Assembly (NCBI RefSeq): GCF_019112545.1
Contig: NW_025064882.1
Span: forward strand, 2,224,971-2,288,970
Source of the DNA: Guyanagaster necrorhizus
Taxonomy: Eukaryota; Basidiomycota; Agaricomycetes; Agaricales; Physalacriaceae
Direction: 5' to 3'
Length of the DNA: 64,000 nucleotides
The position numbers and the translations under genes were made by a program. Below the pieces are notes generated by a model. The model was not told where the DNA came from, made no database searches, and saw only the letters and a program-made list of their open reading frames with translations. This document shows, piece by piece, positions 1-12,575 of this stretch. The stretch's first letter is position 1. Every line of letters begins with the position of its first letter.

Positions 1-33
1 GAAATTATCTTGAGCGCGCTTATCTTGACACAG

Positions 34-960
34 CATGGGTCCGATCGCCGACTACATTGCGACTTGCAATGGAGACTGCAGCTCCTTTGACGCGTCCACC
101 GCCGGCTGGTCCTTGCTCGACAAGATGGGGATCGATTACAGCCAGACCATTTCTGACGATCTAAGGACGACGATGGCCAATAAGCCGGAAGAGTACTATC
201 CGACTAGCGGAAGTGGGCTGTGGGCCATGGCCCAGCTTGGTGTGTCAATTTGTTTGACGTTTGGGGAGCAACTGGATGCTAACCTATGGATCAGTGGCAC
301 AGGGTTCCTGGTGGGAGACGACTATCCCCGCTGAGCTCGAGGATGGGCAGTACATTGTAAGGAACGAGGTGAGGCAGTGAGTATGAGATGTGGACTAGTA
401 CTGATTGTCGATGATAGATGACTGCCGTGCACAATCCCCTTAGCGATGGTGGTGACCGTCCCGGGCCGCAGATGTACATTGCCTGTGTGCAATTGAATGT
501 AGAAGGTGGCGGGTCGCAGTCTCTGCCCGCCGGCACCCAGGCTGGATCGTAAGTCATCTAAGGTCGATCACGTATTGTTGATGCTGACTCCATCATTCGT
601 AGCCTGTACTCAACGACAGGTGACTTTGCCAATTATAATATTTATGCCGGCGACGAGTGGACGGACCCCTTCCCAGACGTCTTGAGCTTTGCGTCGTCTT
701 CTTCGTCATCTGCAATCACCTCTTCATCCTCCTCTTTTTCTGAGGCTTCTTCCTCGGAAACACCCGCTCAGACCTCCACCTCGTCTTCTGATGATTCTTA
801 TTACGCCCCATCCACGACACTGACATCAACTGCCTCTGCAGAGACTGCCTCGAGCAGCAGCAACAGCTCTACTGGAGCCTGCCGCGAGCGCCGAAGCATC
901 AAGAGGCGCATGGAGTCTCACAAGAATATGAAGAGGCAGTCCCTCTCCCACACGCACTAA
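34..960 (+). CDS. AA9 lytic polysaccharide monooxygenase, 5'-truncated by window edge
   Basis: Secreted copper enzyme family that oxidatively cleaves cellulose and related glucans; only the C-terminal part lies here. The first exon opens directly after an acceptor (cacag, ends 33) with one base completing a split codon, then ATG-GGT-CCG. If the missing bases are CA this gives H-x-G-P, the AA9 motif whose His binds copper. Later exons, joined over introns at about 239-294, 370-419 and 549-601, give QGSWWETTIPAELEDGQYIV, then MTAVHNP and GPQMYIACVQL. The last matches the AA9 Q-x-Y-x-x-C core around the axial Tyr. The C-terminus is a Ser/Thr-rich linker of about 70 residues ending in a basic tail, with no CBM1 visible. 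The family call is firm. The N-terminal His1 and signal peptide lie outside the window. Confidence 0.85.
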
Positions 961-3813
961 ATTTCTTTTTGTTCTGATGACAGGTACCCATTGTGGTCTG
1001 GCGCATCTCTGATACCTCATTTTATTACTACCTTGTTCGCTGTGCGACAAGCCATCATATACAAGCATCTTTGTGAATTAGCATTTGCATATACCTCTCT
1101 GCTTTGAATGTATTATTCCGTCTGTTTTGTAAATAGCCCCACGGCCGCGGGATGTTATTGTTACCGACGCTGCATGTCCAGGGATACTTGTTACCGACGT
1201 CGCTTGTCAGGGGTCTCCTGGGTATCCAGGGACGGTCCCTCATATTGGACACGCTAAAATTGAGGAGCCAGGGCGGACAGTTCACCCATGGACTTCTGCG
1301 TGACGTCCTTGCCGTACAAGTATGGGGGTTATAACTTACCACCATCCGTAGGGTGCTCCTAGGCGAATCTCCTTAACTTTGGTTCTGTACTCACTCTGGT
1401 GACCAGTCTCAGTGGGGGAAGAGCGTAAAGTCGGATGGTACATGCGAGGCTTCTGATTCTGTACATAGGTCGACGCCCAGTGGAGTTTGGGCCAGGACAA
1501 TCCCCGCATATCGAGACCATTTTTCGTTATCACCGCCGAGCTTGAATGCAATAGTTCATACTACACATGCGTGCTACCCAGAGCCGACGGAGGATACATA
1601 CTAAACTCGCATCGTCATAAGGTATTTCATGTTCTCGAATTCTACGCTTTCTTCAGAACTATACTAAGTAGCAGGACCGTCAATAATGCTATGCTAATGC
1701 AAATTGTCTCCTAAACCCGACTCCGTCGATGTCGGTAGTGGTGGTGGCAGAACAATACGTATGCTGTCACTTCATACACTCATATCTATCCGAGTCCAAA
1801 CTGAAACCTGCTTGTCAGAACGGTCACTGACAACTGTATCTATCGCTTTCCGTTGTTATGACAACACTTGGATGTTACTACGCCTGATAGTGGATCTATC
1901 ATCTATCATATAGTCTCTTAGTCGCTGGTGCGATTTTGTCACAAAGTTTGTTTGTATGCAGAACCAAGACACGAGGTTCCAGGTTTTTTATACCCTGATT
2001 ACCACCACCTCTTTGATAATCCAGATGCGTAAGAGATCCTTATTCCTTTACACTTATGTTCCTCCTACGCACGACTGTGAAATAGCTCACTCGACGGAAA
2101 GAGAAAATCTTTTCATGACACGTACTATCGCCTCGTCTTCCACCACTGCAACCCCCACTGGCTCTCTAAGAACGGTTGCTATCACCGTTCGTCTTCGTGA
2201 GTTTTTCCTTGCTATTATGACTCTTTCACGAGCCGAGACTTGTATATCTTCAGCTTGGATATTGTCAGAGCAACATGTGTCTTCAGGCATGAGATGGTCT
2301 AGGTACTACTTTGCTGACGGACCCGGATGATCTTTTGCTGACATGGTTACGCAACTTATGCCAGCCTCCTTATTATCGAACGTCTTTCGTGACACATTTG
2401 ATTTAGGTTCTTTTGGTTACTCTATGTTTCACGAGCGTCGATAGCTCATGTCAATAGTACAAGGATGGATGTCCAATGCAGCCCACCGCAAGACATTCTT
2501 ATGGAGGTATTACTGCTCCTTACTGCTCTCTCAAAGAAGTATCAATGAAACCTCTGTCGCATTCCACTCCAATGACAGCAAAGCAATTAGCAACACAACT
2601 AATACCGACTATGACGATCAAGTGTAACTGAACATGTCAATCTTCATGCCTATTAGGACAGCAGTATGCCAGCACTCTTCTCAAGCCTGTGGTCCTATCG
2701 TCGCATTCCTTTGAGACCGAATATGGAGTTACCGAGTGAGTTTTTCTCAAACTTGACGAAGCTGAGATCTAAACTTAGTATGCCTTTGCAACTGAAATCA
2801 TCCTTCAAGATTGAGCTTTTTCCACATCCCACCATCGGCATATTGACTAAACTACACTTATTCTAGTAATTTCTATTGAATCAATTTCTTACTCAGCATG
2901 CCGGAATGCCGGAATGCTCGAATTCTCTCGCAGATTCCAACACGACTATTCTAGTCCAGCATTCTTACCTGGCTGCTTCAGAATTGCGAATTGGGATTCC
3001 ATGATTCAGGGCTTTGAACTCGTTTGTATAATGGTTGCCGACAAGAATGTGGGGTACATCTCAACATCCTGACTTATCACCGCCATCTCTACTGGGGTCC
3101 TTTTTCAGAGGGGCTGTACTGGCGTTAGTGGAAGAAGTGCGTCGAGGTATTAGTAGCTTCCGAAGCCGATGGTTAGGTTTCTGATTCCACTGGTATTTGT
3201 AAATTGGCGCCAATAAGTAGTACATTTATCTTCAAGGGTGTAACACCTTCTCAAGAAATATCTGAAAGGCAAACATACGGAGCGAAGTGGAACATCCCAT
3301 GCCTTCCATTTAGGGCAGGCTGTTCTCGTTGGTGATGACACGACCCGTGCGACCCCCCAACAACTCCCCAGCTTCGAATTTCATCCATGCACTGGAACTG
3401 GGCGCTTAAAAAGTACCTAGACCCCAGTTCTCAATGGACAGACGCGACTTGGGACACCGTCAGGTGCTTCGTGCTGTTTTCTGCCGTAACGCGTTAGCTG
3501 CAAGGAGTTGAAGGCACCTATTTACCATCAAGGGTGTGTAAGCACCTAGGGAATGAGGCCCTGCTATCTTGGTGATGACAGTGCTAATGTGGGATGGAGT
3601 GATGTCGCGAATTTAAAAGGTAGGTCCTGGAGGCATCCTGAGCCTGTTTAACCTTTAATCTTTGTTACAGCTTATTAGTCGTATTCGACATAAAGGTACC
3701 GTTTCTTTGGAATCTTAATTAACGTTAGTGATTCGATGAGCGTCAATCAGATTCACCTGAGAATTTTAATTCGGACGGGGCGACCAAGCGCGTCTAACCA
3801 CAGATTTGAATCC
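961..3813. other. Gene-poor intergenic stretch
   Basis: About 2.8 kb without a convincing gene. Open frames are short, lack family motifs and do not join through plausible introns. Small local repeats are visible: TTGTTACCGACG occurs twice within about 45 bp near 1158-1202, and ATGCCGGA recurs near 2898-2912. Composition drifts AT-rich. It is probably decayed repeat or transposon sequence, but I recognise no element. Confidence 0.5.
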
Positions 3814-3821
3814 TATATAAA
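3814..3821 (+). promoter_or_regulatory. TATA box of the upstream AAA ATPase copy
   Basis: TATATAAA lies about 40 bp before the first downstream ATG (3861) and about 135 bp before the ATG that opens the homologous frame (3953). The downstream paralogue has a weaker TACATAAATA at the comparable place near 7264. The promoter still looks competent although the gene behind it is damaged. Confidence 0.5.
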
Positions 3822-3952
3822 CCCTATGGACCTTCGCTAGCCATTCCTTCACTTTCCACCATGTCCTTCTCAGGTAGCTCAGATCCTCCGATGCTCCCAT
3901 ACCCTGATTCCTCTTATCATCACTGTTTCTGCCTGTGCCCCTTGGGTCCCCT

Positions 3953-6900
3953 ATGACCCAGTTTTCACGGTTTGCTGCAGTGCAACAAGCGCAACTGAAG
4001 ACCTCGAAGGCAATGATGAATGGAATCCCTACCATGCGGAAGGGGAGCGATAAATCTACCAAAGAGAAGAAACCAATGCCCGACAAGAGCAAGACTGAGA
4101 TCCCTTGCGATCATTATCTGAAGCGCTTCCAGATTTGGGACCTTGAGGAGTTCCGTTACGTCCCATATGACCCGAGCGCTAACGCATCTCCTCCTGCCCC
4201 CAAGGAAGAAGATAAAAACAAGTACTTCTACATCGATACACGGTATGAACATGAACGAGGTATGTCGAATGTCTTTCTGTGAACAGTGTGTTAATAATTT
4301 CTGTCTAGCTGAACCAAAGGTCTGGGTGACAAATTTCGGCAAACCATCGCTTGCTTTCTTGCGGTACGTCTCCCTCTTTCGATTATCTGTCAGTCTGGAT
4401 AACCTATCACAATGCTTGTACGTGTACAGAGTCACTGTTGGAGATACCTTCTTCTACCAGGAACCCGAGTACCTTGTCACGTCCTTTTTCCCGAAGCTGT
4501 CTTTGATGAGAAAGACTCTGGCGACCGCGCAGTCCTTTGCTTTGTCAGACAAGACGTATACGCAGGAGGAATGTCTTCAAGTCGTAAAGGCCGTAGGACT
4601 GAATGACGTAGGAGAGGAAAACTGCATGCCAAGCATCACTTCGTCCATTCCGACGCTTATCATGCAGCATAGCAACCCCCGACGTCAGATATGATCCAAC
4701 AAGTGAAGGAATTGGTAGAGCATGTCCAGGTTCTCATGGCACATCTCGAGGAACAGTTCAAGTCAAGGTATGTATGACACTGACTTCATTCTATTGGCTG
4801 ACAATATGATCTAGCGCCGATCGAGTGGCTCTGGCCAGTAGCTATGGTCACGCTGAGTTTGATCTGTAGGCGGTTGGTCCTCGAGGTGGGGAGAACGGAC
4901 TGATGATATATATGTTCAGACTTCAATACTTCTTTGAGCCTGGTCAGGAGATGGTTACTACTGACAGGTTTCGTAAACCGGTGAGTTCATTCGGACGTCG
5001 CTACTGTCTGTAATACTGACCGAGTCGTTCCAAGATCGCTGTGATAATTGAGAACGCTTACTATGACAATGAGCAATAGTACGTCGACGCTCTCGATTGT
5101 TTTTGCGCTATTTCCAACTTTATCCAGTCCTGATCCTGGTCGATTCTTCTACGTTGTGTGCCAGGGATTGTTCTGGAATGGCACCTCAATACCACATACA
5201 ACGTAAAGTGAAAGAGTATAAGGTTTGTAGACGTCGGGTGATTGTCGATTGCTGGAATTGATTTTCGATGTAGGGTACCAGGGAAATGTCGTGTCTCCCT
5301 TGGACCAAATTGGAGCCCGATGTTCAGGTAAAACTCAAAGGTTGGCAGATCTCGCTCTTGCTTACCAGGCTAACTGTATACAACTCCAGCTCGCGGAAAG
5401 CTATACACAGCGCATTCTGGTGTGCACTACAGAGTTTGTAAGTGATACATTGAGGGTACATATTCCTCTCATTGACATGACACCCAGATGGGACTGTAAA
5501 TATGACCATCTGTCTCAATCTTCTTTCCCGATACCTTGTCCTTAGAAACGTGTTATGACCGATCGGATGGCGTACGATGATTGGCCGGGCTACACCCGCA
5601 ACCCGTTAAGTGAACAACTTATGCTGTGTATGCATACTTATACCATTGCTCTAGTGATCAACTTATACCTGAACTTGAAGAGGAGCGTCTTCATCTCCTT
5701 CCTTCAGAAGTGTGAGAAACTGTGCTATTGTGAAGCTTCTTGAATGACTTTCTCTACCAGTTACGGACTCAATCTGATGACCAAAGAGTGGTCCAGTTTC
5801 CTCATCGAGGTATTAGAAGAAGTGGTATTTGACGAGCATGCATGGGATCATCTGGTCCTGGATGAGGATGTTAAGGTTCGCATATGTCACGTTAAACTGG
5901 GAAGCCTAGGCTGATCAATAATCCTTCAGACATTAATTAAAGGCCTTGTCGAGGTGACCAAGAACAAGAACTCCTCCAGAAAAATGATCAGCGACGTCAT
6001 CTCCGGGAAGGGTGATGGCCTGGTGGGTTACGAAGAAAATGGTTGACCTACGATATTGAAAATGTACCTAGATTTCTGTCCTCCATGGTCCCCTGGGAAC
6101 CGGTGGGGTCAAAAGCGCTGGTGATGCTTCTAGATGTACTAACAACAGCTATCAGGGAAGACCCTCACCACCGAGTCAGTGGCAGAGCTACTCCGTCGTC
6201 CACTTTATATGGTTGGTTCATCGAAGCTCTCTGCTCGTCCCTCCCAGTTAGAGGTAAACCTTCAATCTACTCTCAGTGTAAGTATCAGCTTTCTCAAATT
6301 ATTCGAGCACTCATTCCCGGATCATTTTAGTTAGCAACAACATGAGACGCGGTGTTGTTGATCGACGAAGCGGATGTGAGCGACTGTCATCAAAGTTTGA
6401 CGCTAGAGTTTTCTAATTATTGGGTTATAATAGGTTTTCCTGGAGCAACGCAGTCTGCACGAGGCGAGTCGACTTGTTACTCGACATTCCTCAGCTTGTC
6501 TTACTTTATTTTTAGCTTGAGAGAAACGCTCTGGTTTCAGTAGCGTTAAGAGTCCTAGAGTATCACCGTGATGTCACTACAAACCGGATCAAAACATTTG
6601 ATAAAACCTTTCTGTCTCGTTTCTCGATCGGTCGGCCTTCTTTCTTTGGAACATGTTGCAATTACGCTGATCGTTCTTGACACAGCTATCAAGTATCCCG
6701 AACTTGACATTGCTGATAGACGCGCCATCTGGAAGAAGTTCTTTAGCCTCACTGATTGTACCGTATCTGCGGAAGATCTGGAGGAGCTGGCAGTGAAATC
6801 GTTCAGTGGTGAGTAACGATATGTTCCCCTTATAGTGGAATGCTCAGCCCGATCACAAGGGCGCACTATCAAGAACATTGTAAGTGTCTGTCCGGTCCCC

Positions 6901-7107
6901 TTGGCCTGTGTGAAACTCATAATTCTCTGAATCAAGGTCCGAATGGCGCAGGCATTAGCTCTTTCAACGTGGGTTCCTCGATGTATCAGACGGTTTTCAA
7001 ATAATCAGCTTCTTTACAGAGACAAGCCATTTGGCATCGAGCATATTCAGGTGGTTTCGAGAGTTCAGGAAAAGTTCCTGGACGAGTTTTCACGTTTAGA
7101 GTGGTGA
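3953..7107 (+). pseudogene. AAA-family ATPase, upstream tandem copy, decaying
   Basis: It aligns exon for exon with the intact paralogue at 7343-10449, down to an 8-nt exon (5488-5495). The N-terminal unknown domain (PCDHYLKRFQIWDLEEFRYV, ADRVALASSYGHAEF, LQYFFEPGQ) is followed by an AAA module. Lesions: TGA at 6343-6345 where the paralogue has TGG, eight codons before the Walker B aspartate; a 9-nt deletion after 6575 that removes three residues of the sensor-1 strand (Leu-Phe-Leu in the sister); a frame slip near 5190-5215; Walker A reads GPLGTGKT rather than GPPGTGKT; and the donor after the VFLEQRSLHE exon is GC (6464) rather than GT. The C-terminus (GRTIKNIVRMAQALALS, stop 7105-7107) is preserved. 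Most splice sites survive, so the loss looks recent. A truncated N-terminal product remains possible. Confidence 0.8.
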
Positions 7108-7342
7108 CCGTTGCTAGATCCTATACCTTTTGTTTTCGATCGATCTGATACTGAATACCCCCCTTTGTTCTTCGTTGGCTAGCGAATATCGATGCACGTG
7201 GAAATTCCCCGAATCCGGAAACAATGGGAGAAAAATACTTGGCTGGCAACAAAAGGATGCTTTACATAAATAGCAGCCTAGTTCAACTTCTCAGGATCAC
7301 TCGCATCCGGCTTTTACTCTCACTCTCACCTATAGCCGTAAT

Positions 7343-10300
7343 ATGGTTTCTGTCGACCCTGCGCTCGAAGTTATATCTCAGGACAAACCCAACACCTCAG
7401 ATGAAGCATCCGCTGAAATGTCCGCCGAAGAACTCGAGAGCAAGACTGAGGTACAATGCGAACACTACCTTCAACGCCACCTGCTCCTCAAGGGCTATGA
7501 ATGGGTTCCTTACGATCCAAGCACCTACGTAAGGCCCAAGACGGAACGAGAGGACCTGGACAATTACTTCTATGTGAACTTCAGATATGATAGGAAAGGA
7601 GGTGCATTACATCGGTTCACCAAACATTCAAATCCAACTTACCTTGCTATAGCTGATCCTTCCCTCATCTTGTCACATTGGAGCAAAACACTTCTCTCGG
7701 TTCTAAGGTAAATAATCATGTATTACCACGACGTTCCCCAAGGTTGACTTTATCTACAGAAAGCTTTGTGGAAGCGAATTTTTCAGTAAAGATCCCAAGT
7801 ACAAAGTCGTAGCGTTCTTCCCGAACCTGAAGATGCTCAGAGAGAAATTGGATCATGCAAAGTCCGTCTTGTCCTCGGAAGTAAATTATACAAAAGAAGA
7901 CGTTCTGGAACTTTTGAAGAGCCTGGGTACCAGCGATTTGGACGAGAGTGTGTATGCTAGCAATTTTCCATCGCAGATGTACTGAAATTCCGCGCAGAAG
8001 TTCTCCAATCCGATGCTCTACTGCGAGTGGCTGATATCACTGAACATCTTGGCGTGTTGGTGGGGTATCTCGAGGAACAATTCCGGCCAACGTACGTATC
8101 TGATGGCTGAATCTTACTCTCTTTTTCCCTGATTCGTTTGTCAGGGCTCTCCGGTTAGAGTTAGTCACGAGCTACGGACACATCGAATACAACCTGTCAG
8201 TTTCTATTGTAATCTGAGAACACTAAGAAACTTATGTGCTGATAGGCTCCAATATTTCTTTGAACCCGGACAGCATGTCTCCGCAGTGGACTCTGATGGT
8301 CTACCGGTTAGTGACACAAATAATTCCATGTCCTCAAGAATCCTAACTTGCAGAACTCTAGGTTTCTTTTGTGATCAAAAAGAGACGTTACGAGAGGTAA
8401 GTGCTATGCTCCTTAAGTTCCAAACAAATTAAATGTCCGTCCCAAGTGTAAATAACCAGCGTTACCTCTGCGTTTCGGGATATGGATTGTATTGGGACGG
8501 ATATGGCTATGAGCATAGAAAATTAGAGGGTAAGATCCCCGAGTTTGAGGTGGGTTTGATAGCTATGTAAAGCGCTATTCATCGTTAACATGGGTCTTAG
8601 GGAACGGAAGAAGCTTCCTCTCTTCCAATTGTCCATCTCACTCCGTTGCTGAAGGAGAAGCTGATTAGTATGTCACACTATGATTTTCTGTTTGAGGGCT
8701 AACATTCTGTTGCAGAGAGAGGTCGCCTTTACGCCAGTTATTCAGGGCTGCACTATAAATTATGTGAGACTTTCAGTGACGTTTTTACCTCATGTTGACT
8801 GGTTACTCTTAGATAAGGGGGTGAGCAAGCACTTGCATTTGTTTTTGCTGCTATTTCAACGGTCACTTAGAAAAGAGTCATCGTCGATGTAGTTGCCTTC
8901 AACCATAAGTCAGGCTACATACGCGATCCGTGAGTGGCGTTATCGTCATTCTTCATTAAGATGAGGTTCTCAGCCGTAGGACCTTTCCAGTAATCAAAAA
9001 ATTCCTGAGATTGATGAAGAGGAGCTGCACCTCCTTCCTACCAAAGTATACGGATTTAATTTGGCAACAAAAGTTTGGACTAGCTTTTTCGTCGAGCACC
9101 TAGAACCAGTCACGTTCGATGAGAATGCCTGGGATCATCTGGTCCTTGACGAAGATGTTAAAGTGCGTACCTTGCAATCGTTTTCGTTTGCCAGGCATGT
9201 TAATATCTTGCCAAAGACTCTCATCAAAGGACTTGTCGACGTGACAAAGAATTCCAACTCTTCCTCCAAAATTATCAGCGATGTTATATCCGGTAAAGGA
9301 GGTGGATTAGTAAGTGATCCCCGTAATCCGTTTCCGCTTCACTGACGAGTCTATTTAGATTTCCGTCCTCCATGGTCCGCCCGGAACGGGTATGTAAATT
9401 TCTCAATGTCATCTCCATTATTGATGAATGATGCAGGAAAGACACTAACGGCGGAGGCCGTTGCTGAGCTTCTCCGTCGTCCATTATACATGGTAGGATC
9501 TTCTGAGCTTCCATCATCACCATCTGGTCTGGAACGTAGCCTTGAGAGTATTCTGAGCGTTAGTGTTCATCGTCGCATTTTGTCCACAAAAGGCTCACCT
9601 TCTCCTTAGTTGGCTACAGCCTGGGATGCTGTCCTTTTGATTGATGAAGCTGATGTACAGTGGCTCAGATTTTTCTGCCTAGTCACCAAGTATCTAATAT
9701 CTCTTTGCGACAGGTTTATCTGGAACAGCGGAGCCTTCATGAAGTGAGTCTCGAATTTCTAGAGAATGACACCTAGGCTAAAAGCGAAACACCATCAGCT
9801 GGAACGGAATGCTCTCGTCTCTGTTGCACTTCGTGTTCTCGAGTATCATCGCGGCGTACTTTTCTTGACAACAAATCGTATCAGCTCATTTGATGAAGCG
9901 TTTCTTTCCCGGTTCTCGATCGGTATCTTCACTAACTTTCATTTATTTGATGACACTAATCGGGACCTTACGTGCAGCTATAAAGTACCGTGAATTAGAC
10001 TGCGCAGGAAGATATGTTGTCTGGCGCAAATTCTTTGAAATGGCTGGATCAACCATCATTGAAGATGAGGTAGTTTCTGTAGCGGAGGGTTCCAGCAACG
10101 TCTCTCGAGTTGACCTCGAAACATTGGCCCAGAAGAACTTCAATGGTGTGTCCGTCTTACATTTATACCTATTCGCCTCATTTACGAGCACCCATTAAGG
10201 TCGAACCATTAAAAATATTGTGAGCTCCGGTGATCGCCTTTGTTTGCTTGCTCTAACATCTCAAAGATCCGAACAGCTCAAGCTTTGGCACTCTCATAGT

Positions 10301-10449
10301 CAGTTCACCTTAATAATTCTTTATAGTCGTGATCTGAATGCTTTCATAGCAAACAGCCGCTTGGTATCACTCATGTTCAAGTCGTACTGCGAGCCCAAGA
10401 AAAATTCCTGGACGAATTTTCGACTATGGACAGGCCAATTAAGCTGTAG
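7343..10449 (+). CDS. AAA-family ATPase with N-terminal DUF7025-like region, intact
   Basis: About 680 residues from more than 20 short exons. The N-terminal half resembles the uncharacterised domain found in front of fungal AAA proteins (DUF7025-type, by recollection). It includes VQCEHYLQRHLLLKGYEWVP, LVTSYGHIEYN and LLQYFFEPGQ. The C-terminal AAA module has Walker A GPPGTGKT, Walker B AVLLIDEAD, VYLEQRSLHELERNALVSVA, sensor-1 FLTTNR, the arginine-finger region FLSRFSI, and lid ending GRTIKNIIRTAQALALS. Every intron I joined keeps the frame, including an 8-nt exon ATAAGGGG (8813-8820). The start ATG 7343 follows a TATA-like TACATAAATA near 7264. The function of this family is unknown to me; by fold it should be an ATP-driven remodeller. 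It lies 235 bp behind its damaged sister copy. Confidence 0.85.
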
Positions 10450-10606
10450 TCTGAATCTGGCAAACAGATTTTGCTCGTATCACTGGATATATTTCTCTTT
10501 CCGATATTTCCCTCACATTGGACGATAGAGGGTGTACAGAGACCTGTTTCGACTAACTTACCTTACACGGATATTGATATACCAATACGTAGCTCATGAT
10601 TAGAAT

Positions 10607-11788
10607 TCAAACCCGGCTCTTCTCATCACCATACGCTTCTCCACTGACAGCTGCTTGAATTTTGTGTCTGGAACGCGCTTCGATAGTGGTCAGAGAAGCG
10701 GTGAGCATGTGAGAGTCCCAAGCACGTCGCATCGCAACACGGTGCACAATAAGCATAGACGATAAAACCTTCATAGCGGTGTAAGTAGTGGACTAGTAAG
10801 GAGTTCTGGAAAAATATGGCATACCGGCGCCAGAGCCTGCAGGGGTAGGAAAATATTCGCTACATGGCTGCCCAACCCATAAGGTACAACAAATACGATG
10901 GAGTTGATCGCATAGATTAATGAGCTCTCCACTAGCAATGGGCCTGCAGCGACGTAAGGAGAGAACACAGTATAGTCATGTCCCAGCACGCGTTTGATCT
11001 CGCGACGAAATATCAACCATTGGACAGCGATAAGCGACGAGATCAAGACATTGAGACCGGCGGTGAGAGAAAAGTAGGGAACACCAAAGTCAACACTCAG
11101 ATGATTGAAGAGACTCGCTCCAGGTCGCAATGCTTGATAGAGGAAGAGGGATCCCATTGCTGCAGATGATGCTTTAAGTAAAGAAAAGATGGACAACAAG
11201 TGAAACATATAGTACCAATGGACCCAAGATAGACCAGAAACGGAACTAACATTATACCGGCATGCATTCGGAAGCTTGATAAACAACGGTACAACTAAAA
11301 ATTCTCAGTACCAATCCATAATTTGGAAGCCAATGATAATGCACTTACCAGATAACCGTCTGCCATCCATCCGCACATCACGCCAACTACATTGGCAGTT
11401 GCTACTGCAGGTTGAGAGTACTGTGTCATCGAAAACCCGAGTGGACCACCCTCATGCTCGCGGTGGTCAATGAACATAAGCTGGAGCCATCTCATGTTGA
11501 CCGAAATAAAGGTTATTGCAAACGTGAACAAGACGAATGTGTAGGCAATGAGGAACCAATTTCTCTTTACCCTCCATCGTTTGGGATAGTTGAAAAGAGT
11601 ATACATAGTTTGGAGGAAAATGACTACTATCGCTCCTATGACGATTTATCGTAGATTAGTACGCTGTGAGCGCTCATCGATAGTAACCGACCAAAGACTA
11701 TTTGAGAGATGCAATCGCCGATCAGATTGGCTCGTTCCGCAAAGAGTGTATTCGCAGAAAGGTTGGGTCTGTCTGATTCTGCCGACAT
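10607..11788 (-). CDS. Seven-transmembrane-helix basidiomycete membrane protein
   Basis: About 340 residues starting MSAESDRPNLSANTLFAE (ATG complement 11786-11788). Exons join over five introns into a polytopic protein with roughly seven hydrophobic helices: IVVIFLQTMYTLF, WFLIAYTFVLFTFAITF, a GVMCGWMADGYL helix, IMLVPFLVYLGSI, a helix around VLISSLIAVQWLIF, SSLIYAINSIVFVVPYG and the last before VLSSMLIVHRVAM. RWLQLMFIDHR plus GWMADGYLLYR is a layout I have seen in many uncharacterised agaricomycete proteins. The soluble tail is basic and ends KSRV. Function is unknown; a receptor or small-molecule carrier role would be speculation. Confidence 0.75.
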
Positions 11789-12575
11789 ATCTTGAAGACA
11801 CTCGTGCGGGAGTAAGGAAGAGACCGCAGAAAGGTATCGCTATTCCGGTAGTATCACAATATAATATATCACAACCAAAGATAGCTTACCGGACCTAAGA
11901 CTGAGAAATCGGACAAGGCACGATTGATCCACGCGTAGATTGTTTCTACGATGCGCGCATGCACCATCAAAGCGTGGTGTGGATCACATAAACCCGATGC
12001 TGATGGTCATTATAACATTTAATTGGATCTGGAAAGAGTGTGAAAACGAGGTGACAAACTGTAGACTGTAGGAGATGTCGGAAAGAAAATGGCCCGGGTT
12101 AAAGTATACGTATTTCTTCCGCTACGATTGGGACACCCTCAACGGATTTGAGGGAGATGAGCCGGGAGACATCACATCAGCATCTCATGGAATTGCCTGG
12201 TCCATGAGACCCAAATAAATCTCGGGGTGTGTACGTATATCCAAGTCGAGATCAGATGGGCTCGAACATCTACTCTGGAGGTGAAACAATCAAGGAGAAA
12301 ACACATAAGGAGAAGAACGAGTCGGAATGTATAGGCTTTGAGTGTTCTGATTAATGTCGATTGACTCTAGAACAGAATAAAGGTTCCCGCGTCATTCCCA
12401 GCCCTGCATGAGAAGGCAGACCATCGAGACCCTAGTAAAACGGCAGCCGTTGCCGTACATTGCATGTCAGCATAGATAGGCCGACCCATAAAAAGCATGA
12501 AAAACTATTGGTTGACTTCGTTCATTTCAAGGACACGAGCTGTCTAGGGTACATGAAAGTCGAAGGGTCCTGACC
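11789..12575. other. Intergenic, no gene seen
   Basis: Region of 787 bp between the start of the seven-helix gene and the end of the next minus-strand gene. It should hold the promoter of the former and the 3' end of the latter. No open frame here has splice-supported extension or a recognisable motif. Confidence 0.5.
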
